Part shown: in pieces, positions 1 to 5,951 of the stretch
Layout: each line of letters starts with the position of its first letter
Position numbering within the stretch: position 1 is the stretch's first letter
Origin: an uncultured Eubacteriales bacterium
GTDB lineage: Bacteria; Bacillota; Clostridia; Peptostreptococcales; Anaerovoracaceae
NCBI GenBank assembly: GCA_902803185.1
Contig: CADCOV010000072.1
Location: 1-6,761, forward strand
Length of the DNA stretch: 6,761 nucleotides
Direction: 5' to 3'
The notes under the pieces: model-generated
Database searches by the model: none
Told to the model about the DNA's origin: nothing
The model's input: the letters and a program-made list of their open reading frames with translations, nothing else
Program-made: the position numbers and the translations under genes

Positions 1-406
1 CCGGTTCTGTCGCCGGCTCCTCAGTTGGATCCACGACCGGTTCTGTCACCGGCTCATCGGTCGGTTCGATGACCGGATCCTCCGCAGGGTCCTCTGCCGG
101 CTCCACGGCCGGTTTCTCGATCAGCTTGGTGCCCGGTTCCTCCACCGATCCTTCGATCGGCCCCGGGGCCGGTTCTTCAGCCGCCTCTCCATCCGGCTCC
201 CCGGTCGGCTCCTCAGCCGATCCGGCAGTCCCCGCCTCCGGCAGCGATTCCCCCTCCGCCGCGAGGATCTCCCCTTCCTCATCTATGACAGCAGATCCTT
301 CCTCCGGGACGTCTGAGTCCGCATGGACGGCCGACGGCATCATTAAAAAAGCCGCGACAGCCGCGACGATCAAAAAGGATCTGAACCATTTACGATCTGA
401 ATGCAT
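1..406 (-). CDS. Secreted Pro/Glu-rich repeat protein, N-terminal part (runs off left edge)
   Basis: This reading frame has no stop from its ATG at 404-406 to the left edge, giving 135 visible residues. The N-terminus is a classic Sec signal peptide: a short basic stretch (MHSDRKWFR), a hydrophobic core (FLIVAAVAAFLMM) and a probable signal peptidase I site after AVHA (about residue 29). The mature part is very acidic and rich in Pro, Glu, Ala, Thr and Gly. From about residue 99 it becomes a four-residue repeat of the type xEPx (for example VEPAEDPAEDPV, then IEPTDEPVTEPV). Such segments usually act as extended spacers between a surface domain and the cell wall, but the functional domain would lie outside the window. 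A GGAGAG ribosome binding site (410-415) precedes the ATG by three bases. The gene follows a terminator, so it is probably not part of the lysine operon. I do not recognise a named family. Signal peptide and frame are seen; the surface role is inferred. Confidence 0.75.
   Translation of the reverse strand, partial: MHSDRKWFRSFLIVAAVAAFLMMPSAVHADSDVPEEGSAVIDEEGEILAAEGESLPEAGTAGSAEEPTGEPDGEAAEEPAPGPIEGSVEEPGTKLIEKPAVEPAEDPAEDPVIEPTDEPVTEPVVDPTEEPATEP
2..112 (-). repeat. Degenerate 12-bp tandem repeat encoding xEPx
   Basis: On the plus strand, units close to CCGGYTCnnnnn recur every 12 bases, for example beginning at 1, 13, 37, 49, 73 and 97, with diverged units in between. Read on the minus strand, each unit encodes four residues with a central Glu-Pro or Asp-Pro. 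The array continues to the window edge, so its full length is unknown. Looser Glu-Pro repeats continue to about position 210 without the exact period. Confidence 0.7.
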
Positions 407-435
407 AGTCTCTCCAAAGATGTCTGATACAATGA

Positions 436-462
436 GAAAAGCCGGCGCGTTGCCGCGCCGGC
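436..462 (-). terminator. Rho-independent terminator after atoA
   Basis: A perfect 9-bp GC-only stem (441-449 pairs with 454-462) closes a four-base loop. On the minus strand it is followed by TTTTCTC. It lies 15 bases after the atoA stop codon and 34 bases before the start of the secreted-protein gene, so it should separate the two. The U-run is short (four), so termination may be incomplete. Confidence 0.75.
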
Positions 463-477
463 CTATAAGCGATTGGC

Positions 478-1137
478 TTACTCCTCTTCCATGGCCTTCA
501 GGTCATCCGCGAAGATCAGCTTGCAGCCGGTAGCTGCCTGGATGTCTTCCTTGGTGTAATCCGGGTGGAGTTCGGTCACGACCAGACCTTCCGGTCTGAC
601 TTCCATGACGCCCATCTCGGTGATGATCATGTCGACGCACTTCTCAGCGGTCAGCGGGAGGGTGCACTTCTCAAGGATCTTGTGGTTGCCCTTCTGGGTG
701 TGGGTCATAGCGATGATGACCTTCTTGGCGCCGACCACGAGGTCCATAGCGCCGCCCATGCCGGCGACCTTCTTGCCCGGGATGATCCAGTTGGCCAGAT
801 CGCCGTTCTCAGCGACCTGCATAGCGCCCAGGACGGTAGCGTCCAGATGGCCGCCTCTGATGATGCCAAAGCTGGTAGCGGTGTCGAAGTACTTGACTCT
901 AGGAAGGACCTGAACATAGGTCCCGCCGGAATCGATGATGTCGACGTCGACGTCCTCAGCATTCTGTACGGTGGCGTCGAGGCCGGTGAAGCCGTTCTCG
1001 GAATGCAGCGTTACGATAACATCCTCAGGGATAAACTGCGGTACCATGGTCGGAAGACCGATACCGAGGTTCACAACGTCTCCGTTGTGCAATTCCTTCG
1101 CTACTCTCTTAGCGATTCTTGCTTTTATATCTGCCAT
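478..1137 (-). CDS. atoA: Acetate/butyrate-acetoacetate CoA-transferase, subunit B (beta)
   Basis: This is the beta subunit of a class I (family I) CoA-transferase, 219 residues, the usual length for AtoA. With AtoD it would move CoA between butyryl-CoA and acetoacetate, giving acetoacetyl-CoA and butyrate, the step that closes lysine fermentation. The SENG motif at residues 46-49 carries the catalytic glutamate (Glu47) that forms the glutamyl-CoA thioester. The GIGLPT segment (about 25-30) and the GMGGAMDLVVGAKK segment in the middle are also typical of the family. The ATG at 1135-1137 is preceded by GGAGGGTGA at a good distance and overlaps the end of atoD by 13 bases, suggesting translational coupling. 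All five arginines use AGA. Related enzymes acting on 3-oxoadipate or acetate share the fold, so the acyl specificity is inferred from the neighbouring aminomutase genes. Confidence 0.92.
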   Translation of the reverse strand: MADIKARIAKRVAKELHNGDVVNLGIGLPTMVPQFIPEDVIVTLHSENGFTGLDATVQNAEDVDVDIIDSGGTYVQVLPRVKYFDTATSFGIIRGGHLDATVLGAMQVAENGDLANWIIPGKKVAGMGGAMDLVVGAKKVIIAMTHTQKGNHKILEKCTLPLTAEKCVDMIITEMGVMEVRPEGLVVTELHPDYTKEDIQAATGCKLIFADDLKAMEEE

Positions 1138-1850
1138 TTTGGTTCACCCTCCACTACGTGTTCAACTAATACGCCAGCGATGTCGAAGTAATCCGGATCG
1201 CACTCGCCGATCTCGACGAGCTTCTCGGTGGCGACGATGGTGTGGTCAGCACAGCCGGCCATCGGGTAGTTGAAGTTCTTGGTAGCCTTCGCGCTCATGA
1301 AGTTGCCGAATCTGTCGCAGACAGAGGCTCTCAGGAGCGCGTAGTCAGCGTGGAGAGGTCTCTCCAGCAGATACTTGACGCCGTCGATCACCATGGTGAT
1401 CTTGTCTCTGCCAAGCTCGTCCTTCTCGGTCTCCATCGGAGTACCAAGACCGGTCGGGGTCAGGACGCCGCCGAGGCCATAAGCCGCAGCTCTCAGCTTC
1501 TCAGCCAGGGTGCCCTGCGGAACCAGCGTGTAAGTGAGGGTGCCCTCAGCGAACTGCTCGTTCAGTCTCGGGTTGACGCCCAGGTGGGACGCGATGATGT
1601 GGTCTACCATGTGATTGTCAAGGAGCTTGCCGATGCCGCGGGAGGTCTTGCCGCCGAACAGAGCCGGCTGGCCCTCAGCGAGACCGCCGTCATTGCCGAT
1701 GACTGTCAGGTGCTTCACGCCTTTTCTGACGAGGGCATCCATCAGGATCTCTGGGGAACCCGTTCCAAGGAATCCACCGATCGCAATGGTCATACCGTCT
1801 TTAACGCCGGCTACCGCTTCGTCAGCAGTAATTACTTTGTTGATTGCCAT
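1125..1850 (-). CDS. atoD: Acetate/butyrate-acetoacetate CoA-transferase, subunit A (alpha)
   Basis: This is the alpha subunit of the same class I CoA-transferase, 241 residues, somewhat longer than the E. coli protein of about 220. The glycine-rich segment GGFLGTGSPE near residues 25-34 matches the CoA-binding, oxyanion-hole region of the family. The central GLGGVLTPTGLGTPME segment and the C-terminal half (RFGN, then KNFNYPMAG) are also characteristic. The frame opens with a TTG at 1856, but the ATG at 1848-1850 is preferred because AAAGGTGAT (1857-1865) lies six bases upstream of it. The gene has its own promoter (1887-1915), just after the terminator of the transporter gene, and overlaps atoA by 13 bases. 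Seven of its eight arginines are AGA. The subunit assignment is firm; the substrate pair butyryl-CoA and acetoacetate is inferred from context. Confidence 0.92.
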   Translation of the reverse strand: MAINKVITADEAVAGVKDGMTIAIGGFLGTGSPEILMDALVRKGVKHLTVIGNDGGLAEGQPALFGGKTSRGIGKLLDNHMVDHIIASHLGVNPRLNEQFAEGTLTYTLVPQGTLAEKLRAAAYGLGGVLTPTGLGTPMETEKDELGRDKITMVIDGVKYLLERPLHADYALLRASVCDRFGNFMSAKATKNFNYPMAGCADHTIVATEKLVEIGECDPDYFDIAGVLVEHVVEGEPKWQI

Positions 1851-1886
1851 TTTCAAATCACCTTTCTTTAAAATCTAACTCCGTAG

Positions 1887-1915
1887 ATTATAGCACAGAA
1901 AAAGGCGGAGTTCAA
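1887..1915 (-). promoter_or_regulatory. Promoter of atoDA (extended -10)
   Basis: On the minus strand TTGAAC (1910-1915) is followed, after 17 bases, by a perfect TATAAT (1887-1892). The -10 is extended by TG one base upstream (GTGCTATAAT). Transcription would start near 1880, giving a leader of about 30 bases before the atoD ATG. The -35 lies in the loop of the preceding terminator hairpin and the spacer covers its descending arm, so the two elements share DNA. It fits a housekeeping sigma-A promoter; no start site has been measured. Confidence 0.75.
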
Positions 1916-1942
1916 CGCTCTGCGAGGGAAAACCGCCTTTTT
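1899..1942 (-). terminator. Terminator after the transporter gene, possibly bidirectional
   Basis: A 10-bp stem (AAAAAGGCGG at 1899-1908 with CCGCCTTTTT at 1933-1942) encloses a 24-base loop. On the minus strand the descending arm ends in TTTTTC, and on the plus strand in seven T, so it could stop transcription from either side. It lies 46 bases after the transporter stop codon. The long loop makes it weaker than the kamE terminator. Confidence 0.65.
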
Positions 1943-1988
1943 TGTCAGATTTTTATCAGAGGCCTGTGATCAGATCCCCTGCCCCGCC

Positions 1989-3374
1989 TTACGCAGTCAG
2001 CAGGCCGACGATGATGAAGCCGCCGCAGACTACGATGCCGCTGAAGATCAGGGTCAGGATGCAGTAGCCCATGATGTCTCTCGCAGAGAGGCCCGCGATA
2101 CCGAGGGCCGGCAGAGCCCAGAACGGCTGAACCATGTTGGTCCAGGCATCGCCCCAGGCGATGGCCATACCGGTGACAGCCGGGGAAACGCCCAGCGCTT
2201 CGCCTGCAGGCATCATGATCGGGCCCTGGACAGTCCACTGTCCACCGCCGGAAGGTACGAAGAAGTTGACGACACCGGCGGAGAGGAAGGTGAAGATCGG
2301 GAAGGTGATCCGGTTGGAGATCGCGACGAAGAAGTCGGAGATCACACCAGCCAGGGAACCGCTGATGACAGCGCCGTCAGCGTCCTTGAACGCGAAGGTC
2401 ATGAGACCCATGATGCCGGCGTAGAACGGGAACTGCAGGATGATGCCGGCAGCGCCCTTCGCAGCGCTCTCGATGGCCTTGACGTAAGCGATCGGGGTCT
2501 TGTGAGCCGCGATGCCCAGGATCAGGAAGATGAAGTTAACGATGTTCAGGTTGATGTCAGCGCCGTGGTGCATGAAGTAGAGCACCAGGCCGACGAGACC
2601 GGCGACAACGATCAGTCCGGACAGGACGACGTTGTACTCCATTTTCTCAGCCGGGGTCTCAGGCTTCTTGAACTCGAACTCCTCATCAGCGAGCAGAGCC
2701 GGATCCACGGAGATGGTCTCTTCCGGAGACGGATGAGCCTTCGCGAGGATGAACGGCAGGCCGACCAGGATGACCAGGCACATAGCGATGTTCCATGGCG
2801 AGAAGATGGTCTGCGCGATCGGGGTAGCCGGGACTTCAACACCGTTCGGGAAGGTGAAGCCGGAAGCGATCTGGAGCGGGATGGAACCGGAGAAACCGGC
2901 GTGCCAGACGACGAAGCCGGAGTAAGCGGCCGCCATCAGCAGTCTGTAGTCCACGCCCTTGACCTGGCGGGCGATCTCCTTAGCGAGCAGAGCGCCGACG
3001 ACCAGACCGAAGCCCCAGTTGATCCAGCAGGCGATCGTGGAGATCGCGGTGATGCCGATGATCGCAGCGGTCGGGCTCTTGAAGGTTCCGGCAACGGAGT
3101 GCAGGAACTTCTTGATGATCGGAGCGCTGGCAAACGCGTTGCCCAGCACCAGGACCAAAGCCATCTGCATGGAGAAGGCCAGGAGGCTCCAGACGCCGCC
3201 CATCCAGCCGTTCTCGACCAGGGTCAGGATGCCGCCGAAGCCGTGGCTCAGAGCACCCGTCGCCGGGATCGCAGCGACGAATACGATGATCGTCAGGATG
3301 ATGCAGAAGATAAATGGATCCGGCAGCCATCTGTTGACCAGCTGGACGCATCCGTTGGTAAATTTTTTGAACAT
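1989..3374 (-). CDS. atoE: Short-chain fatty acid transporter, AtoE family
   Basis: This is a polytopic membrane protein of 461 residues, close to the usual length of the AtoE/short-chain fatty acid transporter family (about 440). It consists mostly of hydrophobic segments, roughly ten to twelve, with a charged loop in the middle (about residues 215-245, containing EETISVDP and EEFEFKKPET). Family hallmarks are the N-terminal RWLPDPFIFC, the CWINWGFGLVVGALLAKE segment, VWHAGFSGSIPL, and the C-terminal PSGGGQWTVQGPI with WGDAWTNM. The frame is open 41 codons further upstream, but the start at 3372-3374 is chosen because AGGAGGG (3380-3386) lies five bases before it and the upstream extension covers the promoter. 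The gene forms its own unit between two terminators. It probably carries butyrate, acetoacetate or a related acid across the membrane; direction and exact substrate cannot be read from the sequence. Confidence 0.88.
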   Translation of the reverse strand: MFKKFTNGCVQLVNRWLPDPFIFCIILTIIVFVAAIPATGALSHGFGGILTLVENGWMGGVWSLLAFSMQMALVLVLGNAFASAPIIKKFLHSVAGTFKSPTAAIIGITAISTIACWINWGFGLVVGALLAKEIARQVKGVDYRLLMAAAYSGFVVWHAGFSGSIPLQIASGFTFPNGVEVPATPIAQTIFSPWNIAMCLVILVGLPFILAKAHPSPEETISVDPALLADEEFEFKKPETPAEKMEYNVVLSGLIVVAGLVGLVLYFMHHGADINLNIVNFIFLILGIAAHKTPIAYVKAIESAAKGAAGIILQFPFYAGIMGLMTFAFKDADGAVISGSLAGVISDFFVAISNRITFPIFTFLSAGVVNFFVPSGGGQWTVQGPIMMPAGEALGVSPAVTGMAIAWGDAWTNMVQPFWALPALGIAGLSARDIMGYCILTLIFSGIVVCGGFIIVGLLTA

Positions 3375-3414
3375 AATGTCCCTCCTTAGATAATGACGAA
3401 TATACACCATAGCT

Positions 3415-3442
3415 ATTATAGCACTTTGGATGTTTTTGTCAA
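3415..3442 (-). promoter_or_regulatory. Strong promoter of the atoE-type transporter gene
   Basis: On the minus strand a perfect TTGACA (3437-3442) and a perfect TATAAT (3415-3420) are separated by 16 bases, and the -10 is extended by TG (GTGCTATAAT). Transcription should start around 3408, giving a leader of about 35 bases that ends in the AGGAGGG ribosome binding site. The -35 lies directly after the U-run of the kamE terminator. An 8-base palindrome, ATAGCTAT (3409-3416), sits over the probable start point and may be chance. Confidence 0.85.
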
Positions 3443-3443
3443 T

Positions 3444-3487
3444 TAAATAACAAAAGCCGGAACCGTTGAAAACCCAACGATTCCGGC
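3444..3487 (-). terminator. Strong rho-independent terminator after kamE
   Basis: Positions 3456-3468 pair with 3475-3487 around a six-base loop. Read as minus-strand RNA the 13-bp stem is continuous, because the one odd position is a G-U wobble; read as plus-strand RNA the same position is a C-A mismatch. The minus-strand arm is followed by TTTTGTTATTT. Both facts point to minus-strand use, ending the kamD-kamE transcript 53 bases after the kamE stop codon. Confidence 0.88.
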
Positions 3488-3540
3488 CGTTGCTCATGTA
3501 TTTATTTCAGTACATGTATACAATGTACCATAATCCGGTC

Positions 3541-4335
3541 TTACTTGATCTCCGGCTTCTTCTGCCAGCCTCTCTTGACGATCTCGGTGGCGATATAGCT
3601 CATGACGTGCTCGGCATAGCAGCCCGGTCCGAAACCGGCATCATAGCCCAGCTCCTGAGCCAGCTCGTGGGAGATACGCGGGCCGCCGCAGCAGAGGAGC
3701 ATCTTGTCTCTGAGGCCTTCCGCCTCCATGAGCTCGACCATGTTGGTCAGGTTCATGATGTGGATGTTCTTCTGGGTGACGGTCTGGGAGACCAGGATCG
3801 CGTCGGCGTTGACTTCCTTTGCCTTGGCGATGAGCTCCTCGTTCGGCACCTGGGAACCCAGGTTGTAGGCGACGACGTTCTTGAAACGCTCCAGGCCGAA
3901 GTGGCCGTGGAAGCCCTTCATGTTGATGATCGCGTCGATGCCGACGGTGTGGGCGTCGGAACCGGTGGAAGCGCCGACGACGACCACGTCTCTGCCGATG
4001 TTCTCAGCGATGTATTCGCCGCACTCGACTCTGTCCATGACCTCCACATCGACCTTGATGACGTGGATCTTGGTATAGTCGACGGTGTGCTGGCACTTGC
4101 CGTAGAGGACGAAGAACGTGTAGCCGTTGCCCATGTCGTGGGAGTAAGTCACGTTCGGCTCGTCGAGACCCATCTTCTTGGCCAGCTGTCTGGCCGCCTC
4201 GCTCGCCTCTTCGCCGTAAGGGACCGGTAAGGTGAACATGGTCTCCATCATGCCGTCGTTCAGCGTATCGCCGTACGGCTTTACTTTGGTAAGATCAACC
4301 TGCGTGGTAGCGGTCGCTTTCATTTCTTCTGCCAT
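3541..4335 (-). CDS. kamE: D-lysine 5,6-aminomutase, beta subunit (B12- and PLP-binding)
   Basis: This is the small subunit of the adenosylcobalamin- and PLP-dependent enzyme that moves the terminal amino group of D-lysine or L-beta-lysine to C5 (products 2,5- or 3,5-diaminohexanoate). It has 264 residues, the expected length. An N-terminal alpha/beta dimerisation part is followed by a Rossmann-like B12 domain. The DAHTVG motif (residues 127-132) is the DxHxxG signature whose His129 is the lower cobalt ligand. Lys140, in NMKGFHGHFG, lies 11 residues later, the same spacing as His133 and Lys144 in the Clostridium sticklandii enzyme, where the lysine forms the Schiff base with PLP. The CCGGPRIS segment matches the nucleotide-loop contact region. 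A GTG at 4341 is in frame, but the ATG at 4333-4335 is preferred: AGGAGGT (4342-4348) lies six bases upstream and overlaps the kamD stop codon, indicating coupled translation. Five of seven arginines are AGA. Confidence 0.95.
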   Translation of the reverse strand: MAEEMKATATTQVDLTKVKPYGDTLNDGMMETMFTLPVPYGEEASEAARQLAKKMGLDEPNVTYSHDMGNGYTFFVLYGKCQHTVDYTKIHVIKVDVEVMDRVECGEYIAENIGRDVVVVGASTGSDAHTVGIDAIINMKGFHGHFGLERFKNVVAYNLGSQVPNEELIAKAKEVNADAILVSQTVTQKNIHIMNLTNMVELMEAEGLRDKMLLCCGGPRISHELAQELGYDAGFGPGCYAEHVMSYIATEIVKRGWQKKPEIK

Positions 4336-4346
4336 ATTCACACCTC

Positions 4347-5906
4347 CTAGAATTCCGCTTTCTCAAGCATGAGCGGGATAAACGGGTTGAAGTACTGCTC
4401 GTCTTTGTTGCAGACGCCGTCCAGTCCCTTGCCGCCGTCCATCGGTCTCTTGACGCCGCCGAACTTGCCCTGCTCGATCGTGCTGAACAGGCCGTCCTTT
4501 TCGACTTCCGCGAGCAGCGCATCCGCCTTCTCCAGAACGAGCTGGGCTCTGCTCTGGATGATGCCGCCTTCCTTGAACTCCACGTCGGAGCCCAGGTCAC
4601 GGCAGTTGTTGAAGATGTAGGTGGCGTTCTCGATGGACAGATATCTATCCTGCATATGCGGGGTGTGGACCGCCTCGGTCAGCATGCCCAGCAGCTGCAG
4701 GGACTGACCGGACCAGATCGCGACCAGGTTGAACAGCGCGTCCTGGATGTGTCCTCTGTAGATGTTGCCGGTCATGAACTTTGTCGGCGGCATGTACTTG
4801 AGGGAAGCGTTCGGGAACAGCTCTCTCGCCATGACGGCCTGGGCCAGCTCGTAGAGGAATCCGTTCTCGATCTCCGGATCCATCTCGAAGGCGTGTCCGA
4901 GACCCATCTGCCACTCCTCGATGTTGGCCAGGACCGCGAACTGCTCGTTGATGAACTGGGACGCGGTGACGGTGTGGGCCGCTTCGTACGCGTCATCGGT
5001 GGTCAGGTAGTTATCTTCACCGGAGTTGAAGATGATGCCGCAGTAACCGATGATGACACGGCTGAAGAACTGGTCGACGATGGTTCTCTGCATGTTGATG
5101 TCTCTGAACAGGATGCCGTAAATAGCGTCGTTCAGCATGACGTCCAGTCTCTCGAGAGCGCCCATCGCGGCGATCTCAGGCATGCACAGACCGGAGGAGT
5201 AGTTGCACAGTCTGATGTATCTGTGGACCTCTTCTCCGACTTCGTCCAGCGCTTTTCTCATGATCTTGAAGTTCTCCTGGGTCGCCCAGGTGCCGCCGAA
5301 GCCCTCGGTGGTCGGTCCGTAAGGGACGTGGTCCAGCAGGGACTGCGCGGTGGAACGGATAACGGCGATGATGTCAGCGCCCTGTCTCGCGGCCGCCTGC
5401 GCCTGCACGACGTCCTCGAAGATGTTGCCGGTCGCGACGATGACGTACAGCCACGGCTGCTTGCCCTCGCCCAGTCTCTCCAGATAGGCCTCTCTGGCCT
5501 TGGTCTGCATCCTGATGTGGTGCAGGGCCTCTTTGACCTTCGGCATGATGGCTGCCTCGGCCTCTTCCTTGGAAGCGGTCGGCAGCTTGGTGATATCCAG
5601 CTCGCCGGCAGCGATCTTCTCAGCGATCTGCTGCGGATCGAGTCCGGTCTGGATCATGGCATTGCCCATCCAGTATGCGACGCCGCGCGGCAGGCCGCCG
5701 GCCGCCTGGATCTCTTCGACCACGACGTTCGGAAGCGGCGTCTCAACGTCGTCGACGCCGTCGACGCCCAGCAGTCTCAGGATGGTTCTCTCGGTGCTGA
5801 CGGTAGTATGAGCATCGATGAAATCCTGCATGTCGTGCGCGATGTTCCTCGCATGACCGCGGGCGCTCTCCACTACCTTAGGATCAAGACCTAATTTGCT
5901 TTTCAT
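4347..5906 (-). CDS. kamD: D-lysine 5,6-aminomutase, alpha subunit
   Basis: This is the large, TIM-barrel subunit of D-lysine 5,6-aminomutase, 519 residues against about 516 in the Clostridium sticklandii protein. It holds the substrate- and PLP-binding face that docks on KamE during radical rearrangement. Residues described for the C. sticklandii alpha subunit fall at the same numbers here, as far as I recall them: Arg184, Ser189 and Ser238 near the PLP phosphate, Tyr263 stacking on PLP, and Asp298 and Lys370 around the substrate. This agreement argues for an intact enzyme. The ATG at 5904-5906 follows an AGAGGAGA ribosome binding site. The gene starts 45 bases after the MutS-like gene with no terminator between, and ends 11 bases before kamE, so the three are probably co-transcribed. 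About 16 of 23 arginines use AGA. The main alternative, D-ornithine aminomutase, is a single fused large subunit (OraE) with a small partner, which does not fit this pair. Confidence 0.95.
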   Translation of the reverse strand: MKSKLGLDPKVVESARGHARNIAHDMQDFIDAHTTVSTERTILRLLGVDGVDDVETPLPNVVVEEIQAAGGLPRGVAYWMGNAMIQTGLDPQQIAEKIAAGELDITKLPTASKEEAEAAIMPKVKEALHHIRMQTKAREAYLERLGEGKQPWLYVIVATGNIFEDVVQAQAAARQGADIIAVIRSTAQSLLDHVPYGPTTEGFGGTWATQENFKIMRKALDEVGEEVHRYIRLCNYSSGLCMPEIAAMGALERLDVMLNDAIYGILFRDINMQRTIVDQFFSRVIIGYCGIIFNSGEDNYLTTDDAYEAAHTVTASQFINEQFAVLANIEEWQMGLGHAFEMDPEIENGFLYELAQAVMARELFPNASLKYMPPTKFMTGNIYRGHIQDALFNLVAIWSGQSLQLLGMLTEAVHTPHMQDRYLSIENATYIFNNCRDLGSDVEFKEGGIIQSRAQLVLEKADALLAEVEKDGLFSTIEQGKFGGVKRPMDGGKGLDGVCNKDEQYFNPFIPLMLEKAEF

Positions 5907-5951
5907 TCTGCGGTTCTCCTCTTTCTGATATCAATTGCGGTAACGGATGGT

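Noticed and set aside
69..533. A 154-codon plus-strand frame with Gly-Ser repeats.
   Set aside because: The repeats are the complement of the Glu-Pro array. The minus strand has a proper signal peptide and ribosome binding site, while the plus frame runs through the terminator and into atoA.
1125..1137. The 13-base overlap of atoD and atoA as a possible frameshift or fusion.
   Set aside because: Both proteins are complete with normal ends and atoA has its own ribosome binding site; short overlaps are ordinary in two-subunit CoA-transferase operons.
2502..3389. A 295-codon plus-strand frame opposite the transporter gene.
   Set aside because: It is the antisense shadow of atoE; its translation is highly charged and of low complexity, without family features.
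3375..3497. A 41-residue N-terminal extension of the transporter.
   Set aside because: The extension covers the promoter and part of the kamE terminator, and AGGAGGG points to the ATG at 3374.
4656..5894. A 412-codon open frame on the plus strand, opposite kamD.
   Set aside because: It is an antisense shadow of kamD. Its translation is rich in Asp, Val, Gly and Leu in the pattern expected from the complement of GC-biased codons, it shows no domain, and kamD is certain.
5907..5951. TGATATCA palindrome between the MutS-like gene and kamD as a possible operator.
   Set aside because: It is only eight bases, there is no recognisable promoter with it, and such palindromes are common by chance.
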